A stretch of 64,000 nt of DNA, taken from Algoriphagus sanaruensis. GTDB lineage: Bacteria; Bacteroidota; Bacteroidia; Cytophagales; Cyclobacteriaceae. Location of the stretch: NCBI RefSeq assembly GCF_001593605.1, contig NZ_CP012836.1:2174501-2238500 (forward strand). Reading direction: 5' to 3'. The translations under genes and the position numbers were made by a program. Every line of letters starts with the position of its first letter. The stretch's first letter is position 1. This document shows positions 1 to 8,546 of this stretch, piece after piece. Under the pieces are notes generated by a model that was not told where the DNA came from, did not search any database, and saw only the letters and a list, made by a program, of their open reading frames with translations.

Positions 1-2
1 AA

Positions 3-1082
3 GTGAGCTGGGATCAACCTGGGATAACTGGGGAGATTTCTTATCGCGCTTTTAGTTTGGTCGATAATTCCTGTGATGGATTTGCCGATGCAATTCAGGT
101 CCAAATTGCAGAGGAGTTGATAGCCGCCGTAGCTGATTTGACTGAGGTTTTGTGTTTTGGACAAAGCACAGGCTCAATTTCCTTGAGTTTAGCTGGAGGT
201 GTACCGCCTTATGATATCGAATGGTCTCATGACAACCGAATCAAAAGTTCTATAGTAACGGGCCTTTCAGCCGGATTCTATTCTGTGAAAATTACCGACC
301 AAAAGGGGTGTGAGCGAATTTTAGAAAACCTTGAAGTCGCTCAACCTGATCAACTCGAACTCATTGTTGTCCAGCCTGAAGGTGTAAGTTGCTATGGAAA
401 ACCAGATGGAACATTACGGGCTGTAGTGACAGGTGGAGTTCCTCCTTATACCGTATCCAATGAATCAGGGACTTCCTTTGATTCTATTCTTAGTCTGGAT
501 CAATTAGGACAAGGATTGTATAGTTGGACGATTCGAGATACCAATGGCTGTCAAATTCCACTTGAATTTGAAATCACCTCTCCAGCAGCTGTTGAGGTGG
601 ATGTTCGTCTGGAGCAACCGGCTTGTCCTGGTGGCTCAACTGGAATTTTGGCAGCTTATCCATCAGGTGGTTTAGGTCCATATGTCTATGTCTGGAGTGA
701 TAATTCCGGATTTGACCAAGAAATAGATAATCTCCCCGCGGGCGCCTATTCGTTGGAAGTAACCGATGGTAACGGATGTGTGAGTTTAGGCAGAGGTGTA
801 GTGGTGGAAGATCATCCCCAAATCCGAATGCCGACCGGATTTAATCCGCAAGAAATTCCCGGAAATTATTCTGGTGTCTCAAACTGTGTAGTGGAAATAG
901 AGTTGTGGATTTATAATCGATGGGGACAATTAATCTATCAAGGATCAGAAGGTTGGGACGGACAAATTCAAGGAAAAGACGCACCTCCAGGTACGTACTC
1001 ATTTCTCATGCGCTCTTCTTATACGCTGGAAGGAATTCCCCATCAACAAGAAAAAAAAGGGGTATTTACACTCATTCGCTGA
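3..1082 (+). CDS. SprB-repeat protein with T9SS type-B C-terminal domain, left part cut off by window edge
   Basis: Probably an extracellular or cell-surface protein exported by the type IX secretion system. Three SprB-like repeats are visible at about residues 47-115, 120-195 and 200-268. Each starts with a Cys-x-Gly motif and carries a Gly-Gly-x-x-Pro-Tyr turn and a later Asp-x-x-Gly-Cys. The last 90 residues form a gliding-motility/type-B sorting tail with the features N/DRWG-x-LIY and GWDG and an apparent end in FTLIR. There is no signal peptide at the visible start, so the gene very likely continues upstream and the GTG at base 3 is not the true start. The next gene encodes a paralogue of the repeats and tail and follows after 34 bases on the same strand, which suggests one operon. 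The ligand or function is unknown. Confidence 0.85.
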   Translation: MSWDQPGITGEISYRAFSLVDNSCDGFADAIQVQIAEELIAAVADLTEVLCFGQSTGSISLSLAGGVPPYDIEWSHDNRIKSSIVTGLSAGFYSVKITDQKGCERILENLEVAQPDQLELIVVQPEGVSCYGKPDGTLRAVVTGGVPPYTVSNESGTSFDSILSLDQLGQGLYSWTIRDTNGCQIPLEFEITSPAAVEVDVRLEQPACPGGSTGILAAYPSGGLGPYVYVWSDNSGFDQEIDNLPAGAYSLEVTDGNGCVSLGRGVVVEDHPQIRMPTGFNPQEIPGNYSGVSNCVVEIELWIYNRWGQLIYQGSEGWDGQIQGKDAPPGTYSFLMRSSYTLEGIPHQQEKKGVFTLIR

Positions 1083-1116
1083 TTGAATTTGCCGATTAAA
1101 AAAGCATGAAGGGGAA

Positions 1117-4100
1117 ATGAAGATCGGGATTCTTACTTTTTTATTTGGGTGTTTTTTTGCACTCTCCTCTTTTTCCCAAGTCAATACACTCGGGAAGGAC
1201 TTTTATGTGGCTTTCATGGAAAATGGCAGGTCTCTGGATTCTGTCAATACTGCGCCTGAAAAAGCACTTATTATGATTACCGCAGCGGAGAAAACGGTTG
1301 GGATGATTGAAACCCCAAGAGAAGTGATTCCATTTGAATTGGAAAAAGGCCAAAGTTTCTCCAAAGAGTTTGAGGCGAATGCAGAGGGATTAATCCATCC
1401 TATTTCTGGAGAAATCGACCAAAGGAAGATCCATGTGACCTCTACTGGGTTGATTGCAGTTCATGCAATGAATGGAAGGGCCTACAGTTCTGATGGCACA
1501 GTGGTTTTGCCGACTCCAGCCTTAGGATTTGATTACATGGTATTTACACATCATGAAAAAGTTTGGGTGACAGGTTCTACGCTCAACCATACGATGTTGG
1601 AAAGTGCTTTTGTAATCGTGGCAACAGATGATGATACAGAGGTGGAAATTTTGACCTCCGTGAGAACCATGAATGGGCTGCCTGCCAATTATCGCTTGGT
1701 GATCAATTTGAATGCAGGAGAAACCTATCAGTTAAAATCTCAAGAAGATCTTTCTGGTACCAGAATAAAGGTCCTGAATGACGCCGGGAGTAATTGCAAA
1801 AAAATAGCTGTTTTTGCGAGCAATCGAATGACAAGTTCGGGCATTTGTGGCACAACTGGCGACCATCTTTTTCAGCAGGCTTATCCCGTTAAAACATGGG
1901 GTAAGGAATTTATTCATGTGCCTTTTAAAGATCGAACAGCCGGTGAGTTTGTGAAAATTTTAGCACTTGAGGATGATACCGAGGTTTGGGTCAATGGTGT
2001 TTCAAAAGGAAAAATCAACGCTGGAAAACAAATGAGGCTAGAATTCAAGAAAAATGACCTTGCCTACATTACAACTTCTAAGCCTTCCTCCGCTGCTGTC
2101 CTTTCCAAATCTGGGTTTTGCAATGAATTCTTTGTGGCTTCCCTCGGTGATCCAACATTTTTGGTGTATTCTCCTCTAGATCAACGGATTCAAGAGGCCT
2201 TTTTTACTACAGGTAAATTGTATGGAAGATTTAATGTTACCATTTCTCATTTGGTTAATCTTCTGGTACCGAAAGGTACTGCTACACAAACGAGATTGGA
2301 TGGGCAGTCCATTGGAAATCAATTTAAATCTGTGCCAGGAACTGATTTTGATTATGCCCAGATCGAGGTTGCAGAAGGAGCTCATACAATCAGTAATCCA
2401 GAAGGATTAATCGGCTATGTATATGCTTCAGGGCAAATTGAATCTTACAGCTATTCGATCGGGACGAACTTGGATAATATCCAATATGAGGCAAGCTCGA
2501 CTTATGATTTTGAGGTAATCGGAGATCAAGTCGCTTGCTTAAACCAAGTGGGAACTTGGGAAATCGCACCCGAAAACCCCATTTATTCGATATTTAGTTG
2601 GGACTTTGGAGATGGTTCTTCATTTGAAGAAGGGAAAATAGTGGGCCATACCTATGAAAAGCCTGGAAAGTATATCATTTCCGTATTTGCCAGTTCGGGT
2701 TCTGGGCGTTGCGATGAAGAGGAGCGGTTTCAATTTCAAGTGGAGGTGTTTGAGTCAAAAGGAATACTTGAAGGGCCAGCATCAGTTTGTCCTGAGTTGG
2801 ATGAGGTAAATTATTTCTTAAAAGATACACTAAACGTTCACCGGACTGAATGGAAAGTTGAAGGTGGGGAATTGATCGAAAAAGATTTGCTTTCTGCCAA
2901 AGTGAAGTGGGGAACACCAAATGCGAATGCATCGATTTCGGTAAAATTATTCACAGAGCAAGGTTGCCCTTCGGAGTGGATTACATTTCCTGTTGAGATT
3001 ACAGAACAGATAGCTCCGGGGCTTCCGGAAGGAGATAGTGGTATTTGCGGGGGGAGTTCGGTTTTAACTTATTGTGTTCCTTTTCCCTCATCCAATCGAA
3101 TTTACACTTGGACTGTTGTAGGAGGCAATATTCAATCAGGCCAAGGAAGTGAATCAATAAAGGTTGAGTGGGATTTAAATGCCCCAACGAAACAAATTTT
3201 TTACACAGAAGAAAGCCAATTAAATGCAGCTTGCTTTGGGACATCGCCAGTGTTGGAAGTGGATATTTATCCTCCTATGCAAGTGAATATTTTTCTTCAG
3301 GAAAATCCTTCTTGCCCAGGAGAATCCAACGGGAAAATAATCCTAGATATTCTGGGTGGTTCGGGAAAATACCGCGTCAATTGGAACCATGATCCTCAAT
3401 TAAACAAATTCGAAGCGACAGGACTGGCTAAAGGTACATACGAAGTTGAAATTGAAGATGAGACGGGTTGCGATTTACAACTAATACAAGTTGAATTAAG
3501 AGATCCTGAGCCTTTGAATTTCTTAGGGATGATAGAGGTAAAAGAGGTGAGTTGCTTTGATGGTTCGGATGGGGAAGTGGTTTTAAATATCACAGGAGGT
3601 ACTCCACCATATCAAGTCCCCGATTTTGAATCGGAACTCCATCCCAATGGTCTTCATGTGAAGGGTTTGAAAGCGGGCGTTCAAACCATTTTTCTGCAGG
3701 ATAGTCGTGGCTGTGTTTTACCCATTTCGGTAGAAATTCCAGGGGCTTCTGAAATTACCGCTCAGGCTATCATTGAAAACCCGGGTTGCGAAGGAAGCTT
3801 AGATGGGGTACTTGAATTGGAGATTTCAGGCGGAACTCCACCCTACGAAATTACTTGGTCAAATGGAAGGTCAGGTCAACGAATTGATCAACTGCCTTTC
3901 GGATCCTATTCGTATGTGATAAAGGATTCCAATGGGTGCGAAGTCAACGGATCCACCGTCGTTAATCAAGCCCGTCCAGAAGTCCGAATGCCAACTGGTT
4001 TTGATCCTTCCCAATGGGCTTTTGGTCCAGTTTCCAACTGTACTATTTCTTATGAATTATTGATTTGGGATCGATGGGGAGGACTGATTTATTCAGGAAG

Positions 4101-4236
4101 TGATGGTTGGGATGGACGGATTAAAGGAGAACTAGCCCCGCAAGGAAGTTATTCTTATCAAATTAAGTATGAGTACCGATTGGAAGGGGAAATGACTTCC
4201 TCAACTCAAAGAGGTGGATTTGTTCTGGTGCGTTGA
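1117..4236 (+). CDS. IgGFc-binding-domain / PKD / SprB-repeat surface protein with T9SS type-B tail
   Basis: A 1,039-residue exported protein. Residues 1-21 are a signal peptide ending in SFSQ. Residues of about 25-430 resemble the IgGFc-binding N-terminal domain, starting with GKDFYVAFMENG. A PKD domain lies at about 468-545 (WDFGDGS, then HTYEKPGKY), followed by a Cys-containing Ig/PKD-like stretch to about 720. Three SprB repeats begin near residues 731, 811 and 888. A type-B sorting tail covers about 957-1039 (DRWGGLIY, GWDGRIKG, ending FVLVR). The repeats and tail are paralogous to those of the preceding gene. The family is known for outer-surface adhesion or motility-related roles; the specific role here is not visible. 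The start ATG follows a purine-rich AAGGGGAA. Confidence 0.9.
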   Translation: MKIGILTFLFGCFFALSSFSQVNTLGKDFYVAFMENGRSLDSVNTAPEKALIMITAAEKTVGMIETPREVIPFELEKGQSFSKEFEANAEGLIHPISGEIDQRKIHVTSTGLIAVHAMNGRAYSSDGTVVLPTPALGFDYMVFTHHEKVWVTGSTLNHTMLESAFVIVATDDDTEVEILTSVRTMNGLPANYRLVINLNAGETYQLKSQEDLSGTRIKVLNDAGSNCKKIAVFASNRMTSSGICGTTGDHLFQQAYPVKTWGKEFIHVPFKDRTAGEFVKILALEDDTEVWVNGVSKGKINAGKQMRLEFKKNDLAYITTSKPSSAAVLSKSGFCNEFFVASLGDPTFLVYSPLDQRIQEAFFTTGKLYGRFNVTISHLVNLLVPKGTATQTRLDGQSIGNQFKSVPGTDFDYAQIEVAEGAHTISNPEGLIGYVYASGQIESYSYSIGTNLDNIQYEASSTYDFEVIGDQVACLNQVGTWEIAPENPIYSIFSWDFGDGSSFEEGKIVGHTYEKPGKYIISVFASSGSGRCDEEERFQFQVEVFESKGILEGPASVCPELDEVNYFLKDTLNVHRTEWKVEGGELIEKDLLSAKVKWGTPNANASISVKLFTEQGCPSEWITFPVEITEQIAPGLPEGDSGICGGSSVLTYCVPFPSSNRIYTWTVVGGNIQSGQGSESIKVEWDLNAPTKQIFYTEESQLNAACFGTSPVLEVDIYPPMQVNIFLQENPSCPGESNGKIILDILGGSGKYRVNWNHDPQLNKFEATGLAKGTYEVEIEDETGCDLQLIQVELRDPEPLNFLGMIEVKEVSCFDGSDGEVVLNITGGTPPYQVPDFESELHPNGLHVKGLKAGVQTIFLQDSRGCVLPISVEIPGASEITAQAIIENPGCEGSLDGVLELEISGGTPPYEITWSNGRSGQRIDQLPFGSYSYVIKDSNGCEVNGSTVVNQARPEVRMPTGFDPSQWAFGPVSNCTISYELLIWDRWGGLIYSGSDGWDGRIKGELAPQGSYSYQIKYEYRLEGEMTSSTQRGGFVLVR

Positions 4237-4244
4237 ATTTTTAC

Positions 4245-4274
4245 TTTGAATTGGGGAGAATTGAGATAGTTTTG
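4245..4274 (+). promoter_or_regulatory. Bacteroidota-type promoter for galE
   Basis: A -33 TTTG at 4245-4248 and an exact -7 TAGTTTTG at 4267-4274 are separated by 18 bases, matching the TTTG / TAnnTTTG form used by Bacteroidota sigma factors. The predicted transcript would start about 20 bases before the galE ATG. It also separates galE from the surface-protein genes. Confidence 0.6.
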
Positions 4275-4299
4275 CCCTTTCTAAAGTTTTTAAGGATTC

Positions 4300-5319
4300 A
4301 TGAAGAAAATTTTGATCACAGGTGGAGCAGGATACATTGGCTCCCACACAGCAGTAGAATTGTGGAATTCGGGTTTTGAGCCCATTATTTTAGATGATTT
4401 ATCCAATTCCAATAGTGGTGTCTTGGATGGATTAGAATCGATTACCGGAAAGCGATTTACATTTATTCAAGGTGACTGTAATGATCTTGCAGTCTTGGAA
4501 CAAATTTCCAAAGACCATCATATTTCAGGAGTGATTCACTTTGCAGCCTTTAAATCTGTGGGCGAGAGTACCCAGCTTCCTCTGAAGTATTATAAAAATA
4601 ACGTTGGATCCTTGCTTGTGCTTCTTGATTGGATGGCTAGGCAAGAGATTAAAGACTTGGTTTTTTCTTCCTCTTGTACAGTTTATGGACAGCCTGAAGT
4701 TCTTCCTGTTACTGAAGCTACACCTCGGCAGGAAGCGGAGAGTCCTTATGGGAATACCAAAAAAATCTGTGAGGATATTCTCGTGGATTATGTGAAAAGT
4801 AAGGCTCCAATTCGAGTGATTTCACTAAGATATTTTAATCCGGTGGGGGCGCATCCTTCCAGTAAAATCGGAGAACTTCCTCTCGGTGTCCCTCAAAATT
4901 TGGTTCCATACATTACCCAAACAGCGGCTGGAATCCGTGAAAAGTTGACTGTTTTTGGGAATGATTACGATACTCCAGATGGAAGCTGTGTCAGAGACTA
5001 TATTCATGTAGTCGACTTGGCTGACGCACACATCAAAGCCTTGAGTTTCCTATCAGACAAGACTGAGCCTTTCTATGAAGTTTTTAATGTCGGATCTGGA
5101 AATGGAAATACGGTATTAGAAGCCATTTATGCATTCGAAAAAGTCTCTGGTCAGGCTTTGAATTATGTCATTGGTCCAAGAAGGCCAGGTGATGTGGTCA
5201 AAACTTGGGCTGATACCACGAAGATTCGAGAGGTGCTGGGATGGAGCCCTAAGTTTTCCTTGGAAGATTCCATGCGTGATAGCTGGAACTGGCAAAAGGC
5301 TTTAGGCGAAAGGAAATAA
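4300..5319 (+). CDS. galE: UDP-glucose 4-epimerase
   Basis: Interconverts UDP-glucose and UDP-galactose in the cytoplasm (Leloir pathway and cell-surface glycan precursors). It is a short-chain dehydrogenase-like epimerase. The NAD-binding motif GGAGYIGSH is at residues 8-16, the catalytic SSCTVYG serine region is near residue 125, and the catalytic pair is in SPYGNTKK near residue 150. The GalE-typical segments LRYFNPVGAHPS and RDYIHVVDLADAH follow. At 339 residues the length is normal for the family. It is transcribed alone, between its own promoter and a terminator-like hairpin. Confidence 0.96.
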   Translation: MKKILITGGAGYIGSHTAVELWNSGFEPIILDDLSNSNSGVLDGLESITGKRFTFIQGDCNDLAVLEQISKDHHISGVIHFAAFKSVGESTQLPLKYYKNNVGSLLVLLDWMARQEIKDLVFSSSCTVYGQPEVLPVTEATPRQEAESPYGNTKKICEDILVDYVKSKAPIRVISLRYFNPVGAHPSSKIGELPLGVPQNLVPYITQTAAGIREKLTVFGNDYDTPDGSCVRDYIHVVDLADAHIKALSFLSDKTEPFYEVFNVGSGNGNTVLEAIYAFEKVSGQALNYVIGPRRPGDVVKTWADTTKIREVLGWSPKFSLEDSMRDSWNWQKALGERK

Positions 5320-5343
5320 AAGCGGGATGTCCCACTTTTTTTG
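5318..5343 (+). terminator. Rho-independent terminator after galE
   Basis: A short hairpin (GGGA, two-base loop, TCCC, with flanking A and T runs extending the stem through one mismatch) ends in seven T residues. It overlaps the galE stop codon and lies between galE and the convergent regulator gene, so it may serve both. Confidence 0.55.
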
Positions 5344-5356
5344 TTTTAGCATACTT

Positions 5357-6016
5357 TCACGAAATGACTTTGACTAAAAGTCTTTCGCATACTTTTTCAC
5401 TCAATGTTTCTGAAGGATGATCCGAGTAGCTTAACACCATACTTTGGTCATAAGACTCTTTGGAAAGAACCTTGAGTTCTTTTCCAAGGAGTAAGTTTCT
5501 GCTTGTCAAAAACTCCAAAAACTCAGTAGAGGTATGCGTTAGTGCAGTTAAAATAACTTGCTGACCCGACTTGCATCCAGTCAAAGGAATAAAATTCAAA
5601 GCCTGCATATTGCCATTTGCATCTGGAATAGGAGACCCATGAGGGTCAATAGTTGGATAGCCCAAGAGCTCATCCATCCGCTTAAAAAACTTCGGAGCGT
5701 GAATGTGTTCTATTTGTTCGGCCACCTCATGGACTTCCTCCCATCCGAATCCCATTTTTTTGACCAAGAACATCTCTGTCAATCTGTGTTTCCGGATGAT
5801 CAGAGCAGCCTCCTTTTTTCCAGACTCAGTTAAAGCGACTGGCCGGTATTTTTCATATACAACCCATCCATTTTTTTGAAGGCTTTTTATCATGCTGTTG
5901 GCAGTGGGTAGACTCACTTGGAGACTTTGCGCGAGTTCGGAAAGGCTAGCTTCGCCTGCCGCATTAGAAAGGTTAAAAATCGCTTTAAGGTAATTTTCTT
6001 CGGTACTAGTTGCCAT
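5357..6016 (-). CDS. DtxR/MntR-family metal-dependent transcriptional regulator
   Basis: A 219-residue repressor. A winged helix-turn-helix covers residues 1-65 (TEENYLKAIF, then LPTANSMIKSL), a metal-binding/dimerisation domain about 66-140, and a FeoA/SH3-like domain the C-terminal part. By alignment with DtxR from memory, the accessory ligands His77, Glu81 and His96 and the primary Glu103-His104 are present. The position of DtxR Cys102 is Glu100, as in MntR, but the position of DtxR Met10/MntR Asp8 is Asn8. The metal (Mn or Fe) therefore cannot be decided from sequence. It is divergent from a TonB receptor and a dyad overlaps that receptor's promoter, so it most likely represses the receptor when metal is plentiful. 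Confidence 0.93.
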   Translation of the reverse strand: MATSTEENYLKAIFNLSNAAGEASLSELAQSLQVSLPTANSMIKSLQKNGWVVYEKYRPVALTESGKKEAALIIRKHRLTEMFLVKKMGFGWEEVHEVAEQIEHIHAPKFFKRMDELLGYPTIDPHGSPIPDANGNMQALNFIPLTGCKSGQQVILTALTHTSTEFLEFLTSRNLLLGKELKVLSKESYDQSMVLSYSDHPSETLSEKVCERLLVKVIS

Positions 6017-6033
6017 AAAAGAGAGGTTCGTTT

Positions 6034-6065
6034 CAAAATAATTAGTCTTTTGTCATAAAAACAAA
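6034..6065 (-). promoter_or_regulatory. Promoter of the DtxR/MntR-family regulator
   Basis: Read on the minus strand: a -33 TTTG (complement of 6062-6065), a 20-base spacer and TTATTTTG (complement of 6034-6041), one mismatch from TAnnTTTG. The start codon is about 18 bases downstream of the -7 box. The -33 box abuts the -33 box of the opposite promoter. Confidence 0.5.
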
Positions 6066-6096
6066 TTTGTTAGACTATTCTAACTTATTACTTTTG
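6066..6096 (+). promoter_or_regulatory. Promoter of the TonB receptor gene
   Basis: A -33 TTTG at 6066-6069, a 19-base spacer and an exact -7 TACTTTTG at 6089-6096 match the Bacteroidota promoter form. The predicted start of transcription lies about 25-30 bases before the ATG at 6130. Confidence 0.65.
6069..6084. promoter_or_regulatory. Likely operator for the DtxR/MntR-type repressor
   Basis: GTTAGA, four bases (CTAT), TCTAAC: a perfect 6+6 inverted repeat with the TTAG...CTAA core known for DtxR/IdeR/MntR boxes. It fills the spacer between the -33 and -7 boxes of the receptor promoter, so a bound repressor would block RNA polymerase. A further TTAGTC half-like word lies at 6042-6047. Confidence 0.65.
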
Positions 6097-6129
6097 TATA
6101 TCTAATTATCAATTAATGCCTTTAACAAG

Positions 6130-8448
6130 ATGGAAAGGATTAGTAATTTTTCAGATAGAAGGATTTTTCTTCAAAGAGTGCCAAGAACGGGAGCAATGGT
6201 CTTTGTATTTCTGGTTTTACTTTGCCATAGTTCATTTACCCAAGATCTTAAGGGCCGTGTCATGGCTTCAGGGAAGCCATTGGAGTTTGCAATGGTCCAA
6301 ATCAAAGAACTTCACCAAGGAGTCGTGACAGATAGTTTGGGTCGGTTTGAATTTCAAAAAATACCTCATGGAAATTTGACCTTGCAAATTGGAATTTTGG
6401 GATTTCAAACTCGGCAGGTGGAGGTGGAGGTCCCTTCGAAAGGGGAAGAATTGACCCTAGAATTAATTCCAAGTGAAGCGACTTTGGATGAAATTGTAGT
6501 GAGTGGGACATTGCAAGAAGTGTCTCGGATGAATAGCCCCGTTCCCGTGGAGGTTTACAAAAGCGGCTTTTTCAAAACAAACCCTACACCTTCACTTTTT
6601 GAATCGCTTCAAACTGTCAACGGTGTCCGTCCTCAAATCAATTGCAATGTGTGCAATACAGGAGATATTCATATCAATGGATTGGAAGGACCTTATACCA
6701 TGATCCTTATCGATGGAATGCCGATCGTGAGCGGGCTGGCGACGGTTTATGGATTGACTGGAATTCCCCAAGCAATGATCGATCGAATCGAGGTGGTCAA
6801 GGGGCCGGCTTCTACGCTTTATGGATCGGAAGCGGTTGGGGGTTTAATCAATGTGATTACAAAAAATCCTGATTTAGCACCTGTTGTTGCGGTTGATGTG
6901 TTTGGGACTAGTTGGGGAGAACTCAATGCCGATCTGGGAATGAAAAGTCAATGGGGGAAATCTGCGCAAGCTTTAACCGGAATTAATGCCTTTTGGTACG
7001 ATCATCCCATCGACAACAACTGCGATGGGTTTACAGATTTAACCTTGCAAAAGCGCTTTTCACTTTTTCAAAAGGTTCAATTCCAGCGACGGCAGGGGAG
7101 ACCATTTTCCTTGGCAGGAAGATTTGTCAGTGAGAATCGATGGGGAGGCCAAATGCAATGGACAAAAGCTGATCAAGGGGGAGAAGAAGTATATGGAGAA
7201 AGTATTCGAACCAATCGATGGGAGACTTTTGGGACCTATCAGCTTCCAGTTCCTGAAAAATTTATACTTCAATTTTCACTAAATGGACATGCTCAGGATT
7301 CCTATTACGGGTCGACCTATTATTTAGCAAATCAGCGAATTGGGTTTGGACAGTTGACTTGGACCAAAGATCGAGGTAAGTTTAACTGGTTAGTAGGGGC
7401 AGCCTATCGTTACACCTTTTACGACGATAACACTCCAGCAACCCAATCGGTCAATGGTGAAGAAAATACGCCTTCATCCATTCATCTTCCTGGTCTTTTT
7501 GTCCAACAGGAGCTTAAATTATCTTCGAGTCAAACCTTATTGGCTGGGGTCAGGTATGATTTCAATAGCGTTCACGGAGCTATTTTTTCGCCAAGGTTAA
7601 ACTATAAATGGAACTCAAAGGATCAATCCATGGTGCTGCGATGGTCAGTTGGGAATGGGTTTAGGGTGGCAAATGTCTTCACCGAAGATCATGCAGCTTT
7701 GACTGGCGCAAGGCAGGTAATTTTCGAAGAAAAGCTCTCTCCTGAACGCAGTTGGAATACTAATTTGAACTTGGTTAAAAAGGTTTTTACAGATCGTGGG
7801 AATTATTTCAGTTGGGATGGTTCGGTGTTTTATACCCATTTTTCAAACCGAATAATCCCGGATTACGAAACCAATCCTAACCAAATAATTTATTCGAATC
7901 TGGATGGGTTTGCCGTATCAAAAGGGGGATCTTTAAATTTTGACGCGGTATGGAATTCTGGATTTAAGGTGCTAGCAGGTGTTACATTCCAAGACGTAAG
8001 TTTGAATGAGGATGGCCGACGCATTCGGCAATTGTTAACAGAGCGATTTTCCGGAGTTTGGACGATCAGTTATACCATACCAAGCCTTGAGTTGTCGATA
8101 GATTATACTGGAAATGTTTACAGCCCCATGCGTTTACCTCTTCTGGGTGAGTTGGATGAGCGTCCAGAGTTTTCTCCTTGGTGGAGTACTCAAAATTTTC
8201 AGCTTAGCCGAAAATTTGGTTCTTGGGAAATCTATGGTGGTATAAAAAACTTACTCAATTACACCCCTCCGGCAAATAGCATTGCGAGAGCTTTCGATCC
8301 CTTTGATCGTGGGGTCAGCTTTGATTCACAAGGTCAAGTCATTCCTACGCCTTCAAACCCACAAGCCTTGACCTTTGATCCGACCTATGTATTTGCTCCA
8401 AACCAAGGAATCCGAACCTTTTTAGGGATTCGATGGCACTTGGAATGA
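6130..8448 (+). CDS. TonB-dependent outer-membrane receptor, likely for a metal or metal complex
   Basis: A 772-residue TonB-dependent transporter. Order: signal region (hydrophobic VFVFLVLLCHSSFTQ, residues 24-38), a carboxypeptidase-regulatory-like beta domain about 40-110, a plug about 120-260 (ILIDGMPIVSG, IEVVKGPASTLYGSEAVGG) and a beta-barrel to the C-terminus with an 'NYTPPANS' segment near the end. The plug carries NCNVCNTGDIHING with Cys172 and Cys175, a Cys-x-x-Cys motif that could bind a metal (inference). ATG 6130 is the start closest to the promoter; ATG 6196, directly at the hydrophobic segment, is an alternative. Control by the divergent DtxR/MntR-type repressor is likely from the operator inside its promoter. 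The substrate is not visible; iron, manganese or a chelate is plausible. Confidence 0.92.
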   Translation: MERISNFSDRRIFLQRVPRTGAMVFVFLVLLCHSSFTQDLKGRVMASGKPLEFAMVQIKELHQGVVTDSLGRFEFQKIPHGNLTLQIGILGFQTRQVEVEVPSKGEELTLELIPSEATLDEIVVSGTLQEVSRMNSPVPVEVYKSGFFKTNPTPSLFESLQTVNGVRPQINCNVCNTGDIHINGLEGPYTMILIDGMPIVSGLATVYGLTGIPQAMIDRIEVVKGPASTLYGSEAVGGLINVITKNPDLAPVVAVDVFGTSWGELNADLGMKSQWGKSAQALTGINAFWYDHPIDNNCDGFTDLTLQKRFSLFQKVQFQRRQGRPFSLAGRFVSENRWGGQMQWTKADQGGEEVYGESIRTNRWETFGTYQLPVPEKFILQFSLNGHAQDSYYGSTYYLANQRIGFGQLTWTKDRGKFNWLVGAAYRYTFYDDNTPATQSVNGEENTPSSIHLPGLFVQQELKLSSSQTLLAGVRYDFNSVHGAIFSPRLNYKWNSKDQSMVLRWSVGNGFRVANVFTEDHAALTGARQVIFEEKLSPERSWNTNLNLVKKVFTDRGNYFSWDGSVFYTHFSNRIIPDYETNPNQIIYSNLDGFAVSKGGSLNFDAVWNSGFKVLAGVTFQDVSLNEDGRRIRQLLTERFSGVWTISYTIPSLELSIDYTGNVYSPMRLPLLGELDERPEFSPWWSTQNFQLSRKFGSWEIYGGIKNLLNYTPPANSIARAFDPFDRGVSFDSQGQVIPTPSNPQALTFDPTYVFAPNQGIRTFLGIRWHLE

Positions 8449-8492
8449 TCTGAAATTTAAGATGCTTTTATAGTACGGGTCAGGCTAGAAAT

Positions 8493-8526
8493 AAAAAAAC
8501 TCGAAGTTATCACTTCGAGTTTTTTT
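8493..8526. terminator. Bidirectional terminator between receptor and efflux genes
   Basis: A perfect 14-base stem (A-run plus ACTCGAAG pairing with CTTCGAGT plus T-run) around the loop TTATCA. Both strands end in seven T residues, so it can stop the TonB receptor transcript and the convergent efflux operon. Confidence 0.92.
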
Positions 8527-8546
8527 ATAAACTGCTTAAAGTCTAA

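Noticed and set aside
6116..6328. 70-residue open frame at the start of the TonB receptor
   Set aside because: Different frame over the receptor's signal and first domain; the receptor frame has all the conserved segments.
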